Made by a program: the position numbers and the translations under genes | Part shown: in pieces, positions 1 through 8,987 of the stretch | How positions within the stretch are numbered: the first letter of the stretch is position 1 | How the letters are laid out: each line of letters starts with the position of its first letter | Assembly: GCF_021735935.1 (NCBI RefSeq) | Contig: NZ_WMDZ01000003.1 | Span: 16,001-80,000, forward strand | DNA from: Sulfitobacter sp. M39 | Lineage (GTDB): Bacteria; Pseudomonadota; Alphaproteobacteria; Rhodobacterales; Rhodobacteraceae | Reading direction: 5' to 3' | DNA: 64,000 bases | The notes under the pieces: model-generated | Told to the model about the DNA's origin: nothing | Seen by the model: only the letters and a program-made list of their open reading frames with translations | Databases searched by the model: none

Positions 1-610
1 GCAGCGCCGGCCCGATCACCACGATATTTTCCACAAACAGCGCCCAATTCGCCGCCAGCGCCGCCAGCACGATCGCCGCAAACAGGATCGTCGCTATCGC
101 GCTCAGCTTCGGCTCCGCCCGTGTCATCGCAGCAGGGGCCATTGCACGCACCCCCAAGCCAAGCGTGACCGGCACCACCGTCAAGGCAAACATGGTGACA
201 GCGGTTTTGGTGATATCGATCTCGGGCGCGGCGTCGCCCATGAAATACCCCATCGACAGCCCCAAAATCAGCGGCACGGTCACAACACTGGCAAGGCTGA
301 TCACCGCTGTCAGCGACACCGACAGCGCCACATCCCCTTTGGCCAGCTTCGAGATCACATTGCTGGTCACCCCACCGGGGCAGGCCGCCAGAATCATGAA
401 CCCCACGGCCATTTCCGCGCGGATGCCAAAGACCAGCACACAGATAAAGGTCACGAGCGGCAGCAGGATGCTTTGATTCAGCGCCCCGATGAAAAACGCC
501 AGCGGCCGCTGCCCGACACGGGCGAAATCCGCAGGTGTCAGCCCGACACCCAAAGTAAACATTATAAACGCCAAGCCAAGCGGCAAGACGACCGAAATCA
601 GTACATCCAC
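1..610 (-). CDS. Bile acid:sodium symporter (BASS) family protein, partial
   Basis: The reverse strand reads without a stop from a GTG at 610 to the window edge, about 203 codons, so the C-terminal third or so is missing. The translation is strongly hydrophobic, with several membrane segments. It contains the BASS-family signature CPGGVTSNVISKLAKGD at about residues 78-94, followed by a long Leu/Val/Ile helix. Family members are inner-membrane Na+-coupled importers of organic anions such as bile acids, pantoate or 2-oxo acids; the substrate cannot be told here. The GTG start is preceded by GGGAGG at 618-623, about 7 nt away. The gene is transcribed away from the acyl-CoA synthetase, across a shared intergenic region of about 215 bp. 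Confidence 0.8.
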   Translation of the reverse strand, partial: MDVLISVVLPLGLAFIMFTLGVGLTPADFARVGQRPLAFFIGALNQSILLPLVTFICVLVFGIRAEMAVGFMILAACPGGVTSNVISKLAKGDVALSVSLTAVISLASVVTVPLILGLSMGYFMGDAAPEIDITKTAVTMFALTVVPVTLGLGVRAMAPAAMTRAEPKLSAIATILFAAIVLAALAANWALFVENIVVIGPAL

Positions 611-742
611 GATTATCCCTCCCAAGACATCTGTGAAAAACAGAATATATTTCCGGTATAGCCGTCAAGTGCCGATTCACCTAAGAGAAATCCGCTCTGC
701 CGTAACGTCGCGCGATGGCCCCCGATGGACCCTTCCCCAAAG

Positions 743-763
743 TAAGGTTACCTTAGCGTAAGG
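743..763. promoter_or_regulatory. Overlapping palindromes upstream of the acyl-CoA synthetase
   Basis: Two palindromes share a half-site: TAAGGTTACCTTA (743-755) and CCTTAGCGTAAGG (751-763). This gives three alternating TAAGG/CCTTA half-sites in the divergent region between the BASS gene and the synthetase start at 827. Such a layout is typical of an operator for a dimeric repressor or a MerR-type activator. No regulator gene lies next to it, so the cognate protein is unknown. Confidence 0.4.
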
Positions 764-826
764 GAACGAAACAACTTGCACGCCCCAAGGTGGCGGGCAG
801 GCATTGGCACGATGGGAGTACATCTA

Positions 827-2362
827 ATGTCGGATACGGTGATTGCGGATTTTGATCGCAAGCTTGCACGAGAGGCGTTTGAACAGCGCGCGGCGCAGGG
901 CGCTGCGGCGCTGACGCATCTGGGGGCGGGGGCGGATGTGCCTGTGGCGCTTATCATGCGCAACGATCTGACCCAGCTCGAGGTCATGCGCGCTGCGGCT
1001 ATGGCGGGCACGGTCATCGTGGCGCAGAACTGGCACGCTGCATCAGAAGAAGCTGGTGCCATCTGTGACGACAGCGGCGCACAGTTCGTGATCATCCACC
1101 GTGATCTGATCGACGCGCTGCGTCCCGCCCTTGAAGGGCGCACGGTCATCGCGGTCACCCCTGATACCGCGCTGCGTAAAGCTTATGGCATTGATGAAGC
1201 CGCCGCAAAGACAGACCCCGAGACACCGGAATGGTCCGCGCTGGTAGATGCTGCCGACCCCATCAACCCGCGCGAGATGATGCGCCCGTTGATGCGCTAT
1301 ACCTCGGGCTCTACCGGCAAGCCCAAGGGCGTGCGGCGTTTGGGGGGCGGGCCCAAGCGCGACTTTGAAGAGGTGCTTTCGCGTGTAGGCACCGAGATGT
1401 TGCAACTCAAACCCGGGTCGCGGTTCTTTACGGCCGCGCCGATCTATCACTCGGCGCCGTCAACGCTGACCTCTGCAGCGCTGGTCACCCCTGGCGTATC
1501 GACCTTTGTCGCGCCCAAGTTCGACCCCGAAAGCTTCCTTGCCACGATCGAGGCTCAGCGCATCACCCATATCTATCTGGTCCCCACCATGATGAGCAGG
1601 ATGCTAAAGCTTCCCCAAGAGGTGAAGGCGAAATATGACCTGTCCTCGGTGGAATTCTGCGTCTCAACGGGGTCACCGTGGCCACATGATCTGAAAGTTG
1701 CGATGATCGACTGGTGGGGGCCTGTGTTCTGGGAAAGCTACGGCGCGACAGAGATCGGGTTCATGACGATGGTATCCTCGGCAGACGCTTTGGCACGGCC
1801 CGGCACCGCAGGGCGGATGCAGATGGGTGGCACGCTGATGATCCTTGACCCCGATGGGAACGAGCTGCCCGCCGGTCAGGTGGGCGAGATTTATGCCCGT
1901 ATGGATGCCTTCGGCGGGTTCGACTATTCCAACGATCCCGAAAGCCGCGCCTCGGCTGAAAAGCACGGGCATTTCTCTGTCGGGGATCTGGGATCGGTGG
2001 ATGAGGACGGGTTCCTGTTCATTACGGACCGCAAGAAAGACATGATCATCTCGGGCGGGGCCAATATCTTTCCCGCCGAGATCGAAGCGGTGCTGATGCG
2101 CGCGCCCTTCATCCGCGATGTCGCCGTCTTTGGCGCACCTGACCCCGAATTTGGCGAACAGATCGTCGCGGCGGTTGAACTGGCCGACGGGCATAGCGCC
2201 GACAAACAGACGGTGCTTGATTTCCTTGACGGCAAACTGGCCCGATTCAAAGCGCCACGGATCGTCGATTTCCACGAGGCCCTGCCCCGCGAAGACAGCG
2301 GCAAGATCTTCAAACCCCGCCTGCGCGCGCCCTACTGGGACGGGGCGGGCCGGTCGATCTGA
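827..2362 (+). CDS. AMP-dependent acyl-CoA synthetase/ligase (ANL superfamily)
   Basis: A 511-residue enzyme expected to activate a carboxylic acid to its acyl-adenylate and then its CoA thioester in the cytoplasm. The ANL motifs appear in order: the phosphate loop YTSGSTGKPKG (about residue 160), ESYGATEIG (about 305), the hinge region VGDLGSVDEDGFLFITDRKK with SGGANIFPAEIE (about 385-420), and the C-terminal catalytic Lys motif PREDSGKIFK near the end. The ATG at 827 is chosen over an in-frame ATG at 776 because GGGAG lies at 814-818, 8 nt upstream. The acid substrate cannot be read from sequence; medium-chain or aryl acids are possible. The gene appears monocistronic. Confidence 0.85.
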   Translation: MSDTVIADFDRKLAREAFEQRAAQGAAALTHLGAGADVPVALIMRNDLTQLEVMRAAAMAGTVIVAQNWHAASEEAGAICDDSGAQFVIIHRDLIDALRPALEGRTVIAVTPDTALRKAYGIDEAAAKTDPETPEWSALVDAADPINPREMMRPLMRYTSGSTGKPKGVRRLGGGPKRDFEEVLSRVGTEMLQLKPGSRFFTAAPIYHSAPSTLTSAALVTPGVSTFVAPKFDPESFLATIEAQRITHIYLVPTMMSRMLKLPQEVKAKYDLSSVEFCVSTGSPWPHDLKVAMIDWWGPVFWESYGATEIGFMTMVSSADALARPGTAGRMQMGGTLMILDPDGNELPAGQVGEIYARMDAFGGFDYSNDPESRASAEKHGHFSVGDLGSVDEDGFLFITDRKKDMIISGGANIFPAEIEAVLMRAPFIRDVAVFGAPDPEFGEQIVAAVELADGHSADKQTVLDFLDGKLARFKAPRIVDFHEALPREDSGKIFKPRLRAPYWDGAGRSI

Positions 2363-2390
2363 TCCTGACCTGACGCCCTTACACCAACTA

Positions 2391-2415
2391 AGACCGGTGC
2401 AAATTGCGCCGGTCT
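2391..2415. terminator. Weak hairpin after the acyl-CoA synthetase
   Basis: AGACCGGTGC and GCGCCGGTCT form a 10-bp stem (one G-T pair) around a 5-nt AAATT loop, 28 bp after the stop codon. No long T-run follows, so it may be a weak terminator or a 3' stabilising stem. Confidence 0.35.
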
Positions 2416-2495
2416 CCTTGTGTAGGGGCGCGGGGATTCCTACATCGCGCCGGTACACACGCCGCCCCGAGGCGGCCAAAAACAGGATGATCACG

Positions 2496-3134
2496 ATGAC
2501 CAGCACCCTACTAGAGCAGTTGAACTGGCGCTATGCGACCAAGAAGATGGACCCTTCCAAGAAAGTCCCTCAGGAAAAAGTCGACACCATCGTCGAAGCT
2601 ATCCGCATGACACCCACCTCAAGCGGCACTCAGCCCTTCGAGCTGCTGGTCGTGACCAATCCCGACAAGCTGGCGCAGATCCAGAAAGCCGCCAGCGACC
2701 AGACCCAGATCACCGAAGGGTCGCATCTGCTGGTGTTCGCGGCGTGGGATAACTACACCAAAGACCGCATCGACGCGGTCACCGATCTGAATGTCGAAGC
2801 CCGTGGCGACCTGCCCTTGCTCAGCGCCTATTACGAGAACCTGAAAAACAACTACCTGCCCCGCGATGCCGAGGTAAACTACGCCCATGCCGCGCGTCAG
2901 GCTTATATCGCGCTTGGGGTGGCACTGGTTGCCGCCGCTGAACAAGAGGTTGACAGCACCCCGATGGAGGGTTTCGACCCAGCGAAGGTAGACGAGATTC
3001 TGGGCCTAAAAGAGCGCGGCCTGCGGTCGGTGATCCTGCTGCCTCTGGGCTACCGCGACGCGGACTCTGACTGGCTGGCGCCGATGAAAAAGGTACGCAA
3101 ACCGGCGGAAACGCTGGTCACCCATATCGACTGA
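2496..3134 (+). CDS. Nitroreductase family NAD(P)H-dependent oxidoreductase
   Basis: A 212-residue protein resembling the NfsB/DrgA branch of FMN-dependent nitroreductases. It has the N-terminal FMN-contact region with RYATKKMDP (residues 13-21), the TPTSSGTQPFELLVV segment and, near the C-terminus, the conserved LLPLGYRDADSDW stretch. Such enzymes reduce nitro compounds, quinones or flavins as cytoplasmic dimers. The ATG at 2496 has AGGA at 2484-2487, 8 nt upstream; the in-frame ATG at 2487 has no usable ribosome site. The gene is followed by a strong hairpin and is probably its own unit. The physiological substrate is unknown. Confidence 0.85.
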   Translation: MTSTLLEQLNWRYATKKMDPSKKVPQEKVDTIVEAIRMTPTSSGTQPFELLVVTNPDKLAQIQKAASDQTQITEGSHLLVFAAWDNYTKDRIDAVTDLNVEARGDLPLLSAYYENLKNNYLPRDAEVNYAHAARQAYIALGVALVAAAEQEVDSTPMEGFDPAKVDEILGLKERGLRSVILLPLGYRDADSDWLAPMKKVRKPAETLVTHID

Positions 3135-3189
3135 TTGCTGGGGGCGAAGGGCCAAACACCCGTCTCGTACCCCGATAGAGATACCACCA

Positions 3190-3224
3190 CGGGGCCGGTT
3201 CTTTGCGACCGGCCCCGCGGTTTT
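3190..3224. terminator. Terminator between nitroreductase and RND permease
   Basis: CGGGGCCGGT (3190-3199) pairs perfectly with ACCGGCCCCG (3208-3217), followed by CGGTTTTC. It lies between two convergent genes and can serve both. Confidence 0.7.
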
Positions 3225-3226
3225 CG

Positions 3227-6200
3227 TCAGACCGCCGCCTCGCGGGTCAGACGTTTTGATGCCATCCCCGGCTCTGCCCCCCAGACCGCCACGTAGCGAT
3301 AGAAGACCGGCGTGAGGAACAGGGTGAACACGGTGGCAAAGCCAAGCCCGCCCACGATGACCCAGCCCACGGCGATGCGCGCTTCGGCCCCCGCGCCCGA
3401 GGTCAGGATCAACGGCAAGCCGCCAAAGACGGTCGACACCATCGTCATCATCACCGGACGGATCCGCAGACGCAGCGCGTCTCGGATGGCGCTGTCGATA
3501 TCCTGCCCCGCCTCGCGCAACTGGTTGGCGAATTCGACGATCAGGATACCGTTCTTGGCCATCACCCCGATCAGCATCACCAGCCCGATCTGACTGTAGT
3601 AGTTCAACGATCCACCGCTGAGCGACATCGCGAAAAGCGCCGCCGCCAGACCAAAGGGCACGGTCAGCATGATCACGACAGCGCTGGCGATGCTTTCGAA
3701 CTGCGCAGCCAGCACAAGGAACACCACCACCAACGCGACGCCGAACACCATATACATCTCTGTCTGGCTGTCGCTCAGCGTCGCCGCCTCGCCGGTAAAG
3801 ATGATCCCCATCCCGTCGGGCAGCACGCTATCGGCAATCGCCGTCAGACGGGTCATCGCGACGCTAAGATCGATACCGTCGTTCAGGTTCGCCTGCGCCG
3901 AAACCGCCAGCGACCCGCCCTGCCGTTCCAGCGTGGACTGGCTGACCACGGGCACCAGCTCTGCCGCCGCGGACAGGGGCACATAGGCACCGCCCGGCAA
4001 CTGCAGCTGGATGTTATCAAGATCAGAGGGGTCATCAATCGGCGGGCCACCGGGCACGACATTCACATCCGTCTCGATCTCGTCCGCAAAGACGGTGACG
4101 GCGACCTTGCCTTGGGTCATTGCGCCGATGGTCTGGGTGATCTCGGCCTCTGTCAGGCCAAAGACGCTCGCCATTTCGGGATCAACGCGGACCTCGTATT
4201 GCGCTTGCACCGCATCGTTGGAAAGTTGCGGGTTCAAAAACGCCTCATCCTGCGCCATCGCCGCGACCAAAGCCTCGGTTGCCGTGGTCATGGCCGCGAT
4301 GTCCTTGCCTGTCACCGCGAATTGCAAGCCCTGCCCGCCGCCGCGGATATTGAGACTGTTGGTCCCCCGCGCACTGGCCTGAACGCCAGGTACCCGCGCC
4401 AGCTTGCCGCTGATTTCGGCGACCAGTGCGGATTGGCTGCGGTCACGATTGCTCCAGTCATCGAGCCGTACGATGATGAAGGCGCTGGTGCCACCACCGA
4501 CGCCAACGATGCTTTGAACCGAGGTGACCTCGCCGCTTTCCTGATAGGGGGTCAGGATTTCTTCGACCTGATCAACCTCGGTATCAAGGTAGTCGATCGT
4601 GGTGTCAGAAGCGCCGCGTGCCTGTACCAGGAAGAACCCGCGATCCTCGTCGGGCGTGATGGCAGAGGGCAAAGTGCCCGCCGCCCCCGCCGCCACGATT
4701 ACAAAGGCCCCCGCCGCACCCAGCACCACCAACGGCATGCGAATGGCTTTGTCCATCACCGTGTCAAACATCCGACCGGCCCAGCCTTGCGGCTTTGCCG
4801 TTGCCTCAAGCGCGGATTTCCCCGGATCAAGAAAGGCCGCCAGAACCGGTGCCAGCGTCAGCGCGGTGATGGACGACAGCGTGACAGCAAAGGCCAACAC
4901 AAAGCCGAATTCACTGAACACCCCACCGGCCTGACCGGGCAGGAAAGAGATCGGGATAAACACCGCCGCCAGCGTCGCCGTGGTAGAGATCACGGCAAAG
5001 AACACCTCGTTCGTGCCCGCCGCAGCGGCAGCAAATGCCCCCATCCCCTGTTTACGTTTGCGCACGATATTCTCGATCACGACAATCGCATCATCCACCA
5101 CCATCCCCGTCGCCAGCACCAGCGCCAGCAGGCTGATGGTATTGACTGAAAACCCCGTCAGCCAGATCGCGGCGACTGTACCCACCAGCGACACCGGAAT
5201 GGTCACCGCCGGGATCATCACCGCACGGGGGGAACGTAGAAAGGCAAAGATCACCACAACCACAATCCCCGTCGCCAAAGCGATGGATTTCATCACCTCG
5301 GTCAAGGACCCTTTGATGAATGTCCCGTCGTCAGAGGTCACGAAAAGCCGAACGCCGTCAGGCAGCGCCGATTGCAGATCAGCCACCGCAACGGCAACAT
5401 CTTCCGAGATCGACAGCGTGTTGCCCACGGATTGTCGCGTGATGTCCAAGCCGACGGCGGTCTCCCCGTTCACGCGGGTTAGCACCGCGTCATCCTCGGG
5501 CAGCAGCCGTACGAACGCCACGTCAGAAACGCGCGTATTCGCATCAATCGGAATCTGGCCCACTGTATCCACGGTGACATTCGCGTTGCCGACCCGCAGC
5601 GCCAAGGTTTGCGCATCTGAATCCAGCGATCCCAGCGGTGTGTCATCGCGTAGCGCTGCCAGCGCGTCAGAGACATCGAATAGGGTCATCCCCCGACTAA
5701 GCAACGCGGGCATATCCAGCGTCACGCGGAACTCGTTAGGTTGTTCGCCGCGCAGGGTGACCTCTGCAATGCCGTCGATGGTGGACAGCCGGTCATAGAC
5801 CACGCCCTCGGCCAGCTCGGTCAACGCATCAAGGCTCGCGTCCCCCATCAGCGCCAGCCGGATGATCGCATCGGCGTTGCTGTCGCTTTTGGTAACGGTC
5901 GGATCATCCTCGATATCGTCGGGCAGGTCGCGCAGCGTGGACGAAACGATCTCGCGCGCCTCATTTGCCGCGACATCGACATCGGTGCCTTCGGACAGAT
6001 CAATGGTGATCCGGCTCGACCCTGTGGTCGAAGTGGATTCCATATAGGATAACCCCTCCAGCGCACTCAGGGCATCCTCAAGCACCTGCGTCACCTCACG
6101 GTCGACGGTGGCGGGCACCGCGCCTTCATAGGTGGTGCGCACGGATAGAACCGGCTGGTCAACGTCGGGCATTTCCCGCACATCGACAGCCACAAGCGCC

Positions 6201-6307
6201 GCCAGACCGGCGATCAGGATCAGCAGGTTGATGACGATCCCGAAAATTGGCCGCGAGACGAATAGATCGGCGAGCCCGCCACGGGGCTTTGCAGGGGTAT
6301 CGCTCAT
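3227..6307 (-). CDS. RND efflux transporter, inner-membrane permease subunit
   Basis: A 1026-residue protein with the AcrB/MexF layout: an N-terminal membrane helix after FVSRPIFGIVINLLI, a first large periplasmic loop, helices 2-6, and a repeat of this plan in the second half. The proton-relay helix reads ALVLATGMVVDDAIVVIENI (about residue 400), with the expected acidic pair. The C-terminal region includes SQIGLVMLIGVMAKNGILIVEFA and the conserved RIRPVMMTMVSTVFGGLPL segment. It should exchange protons for drugs, solvents or metabolites and work with the adaptor encoded just upstream, whose stop overlaps this start by 4 nt. No outer-membrane TolC gene is in the window. Confidence 0.93.
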   Translation of the reverse strand: MSDTPAKPRGGLADLFVSRPIFGIVINLLILIAGLAALVAVDVREMPDVDQPVLSVRTTYEGAVPATVDREVTQVLEDALSALEGLSYMESTSTTGSSRITIDLSEGTDVDVAANEAREIVSSTLRDLPDDIEDDPTVTKSDSNADAIIRLALMGDASLDALTELAEGVVYDRLSTIDGIAEVTLRGEQPNEFRVTLDMPALLSRGMTLFDVSDALAALRDDTPLGSLDSDAQTLALRVGNANVTVDTVGQIPIDANTRVSDVAFVRLLPEDDAVLTRVNGETAVGLDITRQSVGNTLSISEDVAVAVADLQSALPDGVRLFVTSDDGTFIKGSLTEVMKSIALATGIVVVVIFAFLRSPRAVMIPAVTIPVSLVGTVAAIWLTGFSVNTISLLALVLATGMVVDDAIVVIENIVRKRKQGMGAFAAAAAGTNEVFFAVISTTATLAAVFIPISFLPGQAGGVFSEFGFVLAFAVTLSSITALTLAPVLAAFLDPGKSALEATAKPQGWAGRMFDTVMDKAIRMPLVVLGAAGAFVIVAAGAAGTLPSAITPDEDRGFFLVQARGASDTTIDYLDTEVDQVEEILTPYQESGEVTSVQSIVGVGGGTSAFIIVRLDDWSNRDRSQSALVAEISGKLARVPGVQASARGTNSLNIRGGGQGLQFAVTGKDIAAMTTATEALVAAMAQDEAFLNPQLSNDAVQAQYEVRVDPEMASVFGLTEAEITQTIGAMTQGKVAVTVFADEIETDVNVVPGGPPIDDPSDLDNIQLQLPGGAYVPLSAAAELVPVVSQSTLERQGGSLAVSAQANLNDGIDLSVAMTRLTAIADSVLPDGMGIIFTGEAATLSDSQTEMYMVFGVALVVVFLVLAAQFESIASAVVIMLTVPFGLAAALFAMSLSGGSLNYYSQIGLVMLIGVMAKNGILIVEFANQLREAGQDIDSAIRDALRLRIRPVMMTMVSTVFGGLPLILTSGAGAEARIAVGWVIVGGLGFATVFTLFLTPVFYRYVAVWGAEPGMASKRLTREAAV

Positions 6308-7434
6308 GACGGTGCCTTTTCAGTCTCTGCACCGACCGCGGTGATTTTAGCCCCGTCCCGCAGCTTTTGCGCCCCTTCGGTCACGACCATCGCGCCATCG
6401 GCGATGTCGGCCTCTATCCAGACGAATTCGTTTTTACGATACAGAATCGTGATCGGCACCCGCGTTGCGGTACCGCCATCGTCAACCCAAACCGCAGCAC
6501 CCATACGCGACCACGTCACCGCGGTAGAGGGCAGCACCGACAGCGGCTCGCTTTCATGCAGCAGGCGCACGGCAAAGGTCATGCCCGGCCAGAGGATGCG
6601 ATCGGCATTATCAATCTTGGCCTTCACCGTGACAGAACGCGTGACCGCATCGATCCTGCTGTCGAACGAAAGGATCTCTCCGGTGATCGACCGGCCCACA
6701 AATGCCGAGGTGGAGACAAGCACCTCATGCGCCTGCCCCAGCATGCCAATGGCGCGTTCGGGCAGTTCGAATTCGACCACCAGCGTTTCGGTCTGGTCGA
6801 TCGTCGCAATCACGTCATTCGCGCCGAGAATATCGCCGACCTCAACCTCACTCAAACCCAGACGCCCCGAGATGGGCGCGCGGATGGTGCGGTCTTCCAG
6901 CGCGACTTCGGCCAGACCCACTTCGGCATCGGCCAGTTGCTGCGCCACGCGCGCCTCTGACTGTGCGACATCGGTGATGGTGGAATTGCCGCCGGCCCGC
7001 AGCCGGTCATAGCGGTCGACCGTATCGGTTGCCTGCTGCAAATTGGCGCGCGCGATTTCAAGGTTCAGCTCTTGGGTCCGCGCATCCAACCGCACAAGGA
7101 CCTCGCCCTGTTCAACATCGCGGTTCGCGGTCAGTCGGGTTTCGACCACTGTACCGGCGGTTTCAGTCACCACATCCGCACTGCGCAAAGAGGAGGCCGT
7201 GCCGGTCGCGTATAAAGTCACCTCGTAGGGGCGTTGTTCCAGCGCGGTCGTCACCACCGAAGTCGCCCCCCGTGCACGCCCGCCCCCGGGGCGGCCACCT
7301 GCAGGGCGCCCGCCCGCCGCGGATTGAGGCTGCGCCGCCTCGCTTGTGGCATCCGTGCCGGGCAGGCCAAAGGTGATGGCATACGCCCCGAACAAAAGCC
7401 CGACGGCCACCAGCAAACTCACAAATTTCCGCAT
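6304..7434 (-). CDS. RND efflux periplasmic adaptor (membrane fusion protein)
   Basis: A 376-residue HlyD/AcrA-type adaptor. An N-terminal signal or anchor helix (residues 1-25) is followed by a Gly/Arg-rich linker (about 38-58), a lipoyl-like half motif, an alpha-helical hairpin rich in Gln/Ala/Glu (about 120-175), the returning lipoyl half IRAPISGRLGLSEVEVGD, and a beta-barrel ending with the membrane-proximal domain. It bridges the RND permease to an outer-membrane channel. It is the first gene of a two-gene operon with a 4-nt overlap. The Gly/Arg/Pro-rich linker is longer than in textbook adaptors. Confidence 0.9.
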   Translation of the reverse strand: MRKFVSLLVAVGLLFGAYAITFGLPGTDATSEAAQPQSAAGGRPAGGRPGGGRARGATSVVTTALEQRPYEVTLYATGTASSLRSADVVTETAGTVVETRLTANRDVEQGEVLVRLDARTQELNLEIARANLQQATDTVDRYDRLRAGGNSTITDVAQSEARVAQQLADAEVGLAEVALEDRTIRAPISGRLGLSEVEVGDILGANDVIATIDQTETLVVEFELPERAIGMLGQAHEVLVSTSAFVGRSITGEILSFDSRIDAVTRSVTVKAKIDNADRILWPGMTFAVRLLHESEPLSVLPSTAVTWSRMGAAVWVDDGGTATRVPITILYRKNEFVWIEADIADGAMVVTEGAQKLRDGAKITAVGAETEKAPS

Positions 7435-7544
7435 TATTCCAACTATCCAGATCAGGTCATTAAGCCATTTAACGTGGGCCCTGAAAATTCCGTCGCTGAA
7501 AACACGACTAAATGCAGAAAAAATCCCAACGGTCCCGGGGGAGC

Positions 7545-8450
7545 CTAGTTTTCGGGCTTCACGCTCAGGGTGACCACGCGCCAGGCGTCATCCTCGCCCA
7601 CCAGCTCCTTCGCGCGCTCTGGATCGGGCAGCAGTTCATCGTCGTCGCCGATAACCACGTGTAGATAGCGTCCGGCCTCGCGCAGCTTGACGACAGGCGC
7701 GCCATCCATGCCGTTCTGAACACGATCCGCCAGATTTTGACGCTCGGCAGAGCCAAGCTTGCGCGGCGCACCGTCCAACAGCTCCGCGACCGAGATACGC
7801 AGATTGCGCCCACCGTCTTTCAACACGTCCAACCCGATCAGCCCGGCAGCCACGGCATCGGCCCACCAGAACCCCATCGAGATACCGATGATGCCCAGAA
7901 TACCCGCAACGCCGGTCTTCCAGTCTGCGGCGTTCATGTCAGCGTCCGCATGCAACACCTTGTCCTGAATGTCGGGCGCGATGGCCAGCTTCTTGCGCCC
8001 CAAGATCACTGGCGGGATGATCGAATAGACCAATGCCGCCACCATCAACCAGCCCATCCAGATCTCGGTGCCAAACAGTTCGATACTGCCGATGGTGGGA
8101 TGTTCCTGCCGCACCAACGTGACCACCGCGTCGTACACCAGATAGCCGCCCATCAAGGTCAGCGCCGCCGCCGAGAGGGCAAAGGCCAGTGTGCCGATGC
8201 GGTGCAGGCCAAAGGGGTACTTCGCGCTTGGTGGCATCCGTTCAAGCCGCGCGGCGATCAGGAACAGGATCGGCGGCAACAGCGATAGCGTGTCTTCGAT
8301 CCACGCCGCCTGCATCGCCTGACTTGATCCCATGACCATAAACATCACGAAAATGATCGTGACCAGCCAGAACAGCGTCCACCATTCCAGCCGACGCGCT
8401 TTCGCGATTTTCTCGGCGATCTCTTGCGGCAGCGGGGGGTAGCGGTTCAT
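7545..8450 (-). CDS. Cation diffusion facilitator (CDF)-like transporter
   Basis: A 301-residue protein with about six membrane segments and a soluble C-terminal domain, matching the CDF plan. The fifth helix region has the expected HADAD (HxxxD) metal motif followed by NAADWKTG. The second-helix motif is degenerate (EDTLSLLPP): one Asp is present but the second metal-binding acid is replaced by Pro, as in a divergent CDF subgroup. A Zn2+/Mn2+/Fe2+ export role is therefore less secure than the fold. The first codons overlap the upstream lipoprotein gene by 4 nt, so the two are co-translated. Confidence 0.75.
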   Translation of the reverse strand: MNRYPPLPQEIAEKIAKARRLEWWTLFWLVTIIFVMFMVMGSSQAMQAAWIEDTLSLLPPILFLIAARLERMPPSAKYPFGLHRIGTLAFALSAAALTLMGGYLVYDAVVTLVRQEHPTIGSIELFGTEIWMGWLMVAALVYSIIPPVILGRKKLAIAPDIQDKVLHADADMNAADWKTGVAGILGIIGISMGFWWADAVAAGLIGLDVLKDGGRNLRISVAELLDGAPRKLGSAERQNLADRVQNGMDGAPVVKLREAGRYLHVVIGDDDELLPDPERAKELVGEDDAWRVVTLSVKPEN

Positions 8451-8884
8451 TCCTGCGCCTCCCGCGTCAGCGGACGCAGCGCCATATTGGACCGCATGAG
8501 AAACCGGTTCTCGCCGCGCCGCAACAGCAAGACCCGTTCGGGACGGTCGGCCCCGACGGTCACATATCCGATGGGGTTGGTCATGCCCGTATGCTCTGTC
8601 AGCGGTGAATCTTTCGGTATCCCGCCCGCCAGCAGATGCAGATCGCCCCCCCCGAGCGCGTCAAGCATCTGGTGCGGGTTCTCGCGATGCCATTCGATCT
8701 GGGCATCCAGCGCCGCGGCGATCAGTGTTACCGCCTGCAAGTCTTGCTCCGGCAAAGGATCTTGCAAAGCGCCGACCTTCAGCACGGCACCCTGCACGGT
8801 ATCAGTGGTGTTTTCGGGGTCTTTCGGCAACTGGCAGGCAGCCAGAACGACCAAAAGAGCAGCGGCGATGAGGTGGCGGTGCAT
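8447..8884 (-). CDS. Small lipoprotein resembling a solute-binding protein fragment
   Basis: A 145-residue protein with a clear lipoprotein signal, positively charged MHRH, a hydrophobic core and the lipobox VVLAAC (Cys17). The mature part resembles one lobe of periplasmic amino-acid-type binding proteins, especially GGGDLHLLAGGIPKDSPLTEHTGMTNPI at about residues 78-105. At about 128 mature residues it is only half the length of a full binding protein. It overlaps the CDF-like gene by 4 nt, suggesting a membrane-anchored partner that could sample ligand for the transporter. No known family is assigned with confidence. Confidence 0.6.
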   Translation of the reverse strand: MHRHLIAAALLVVLAACQLPKDPENTTDTVQGAVLKVGALQDPLPEQDLQAVTLIAAALDAQIEWHRENPHQMLDALGGGDLHLLAGGIPKDSPLTEHTGMTNPIGYVTVGADRPERVLLLRRGENRFLMRSNMALRPLTREAQE

Positions 8885-8987
8885 GATAAAAACCCTTCAG
8901 GGCGTCAACTGCACAGATCATGATTTCGTTCCCAAGGGACCGACACCCGCAGGAACCAGAGGGGCCACAGCCCCCTTAAGCAACAGA

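Noticed and set aside
3312..5798. Long open frames on the plus strand across the RND permease gene
   Set aside because: They are antisense to a clear 1026-residue RND protein, have no domain signal and show the Ser/Thr/Ala/Arg-rich composition of shadow frames in GC-rich DNA.
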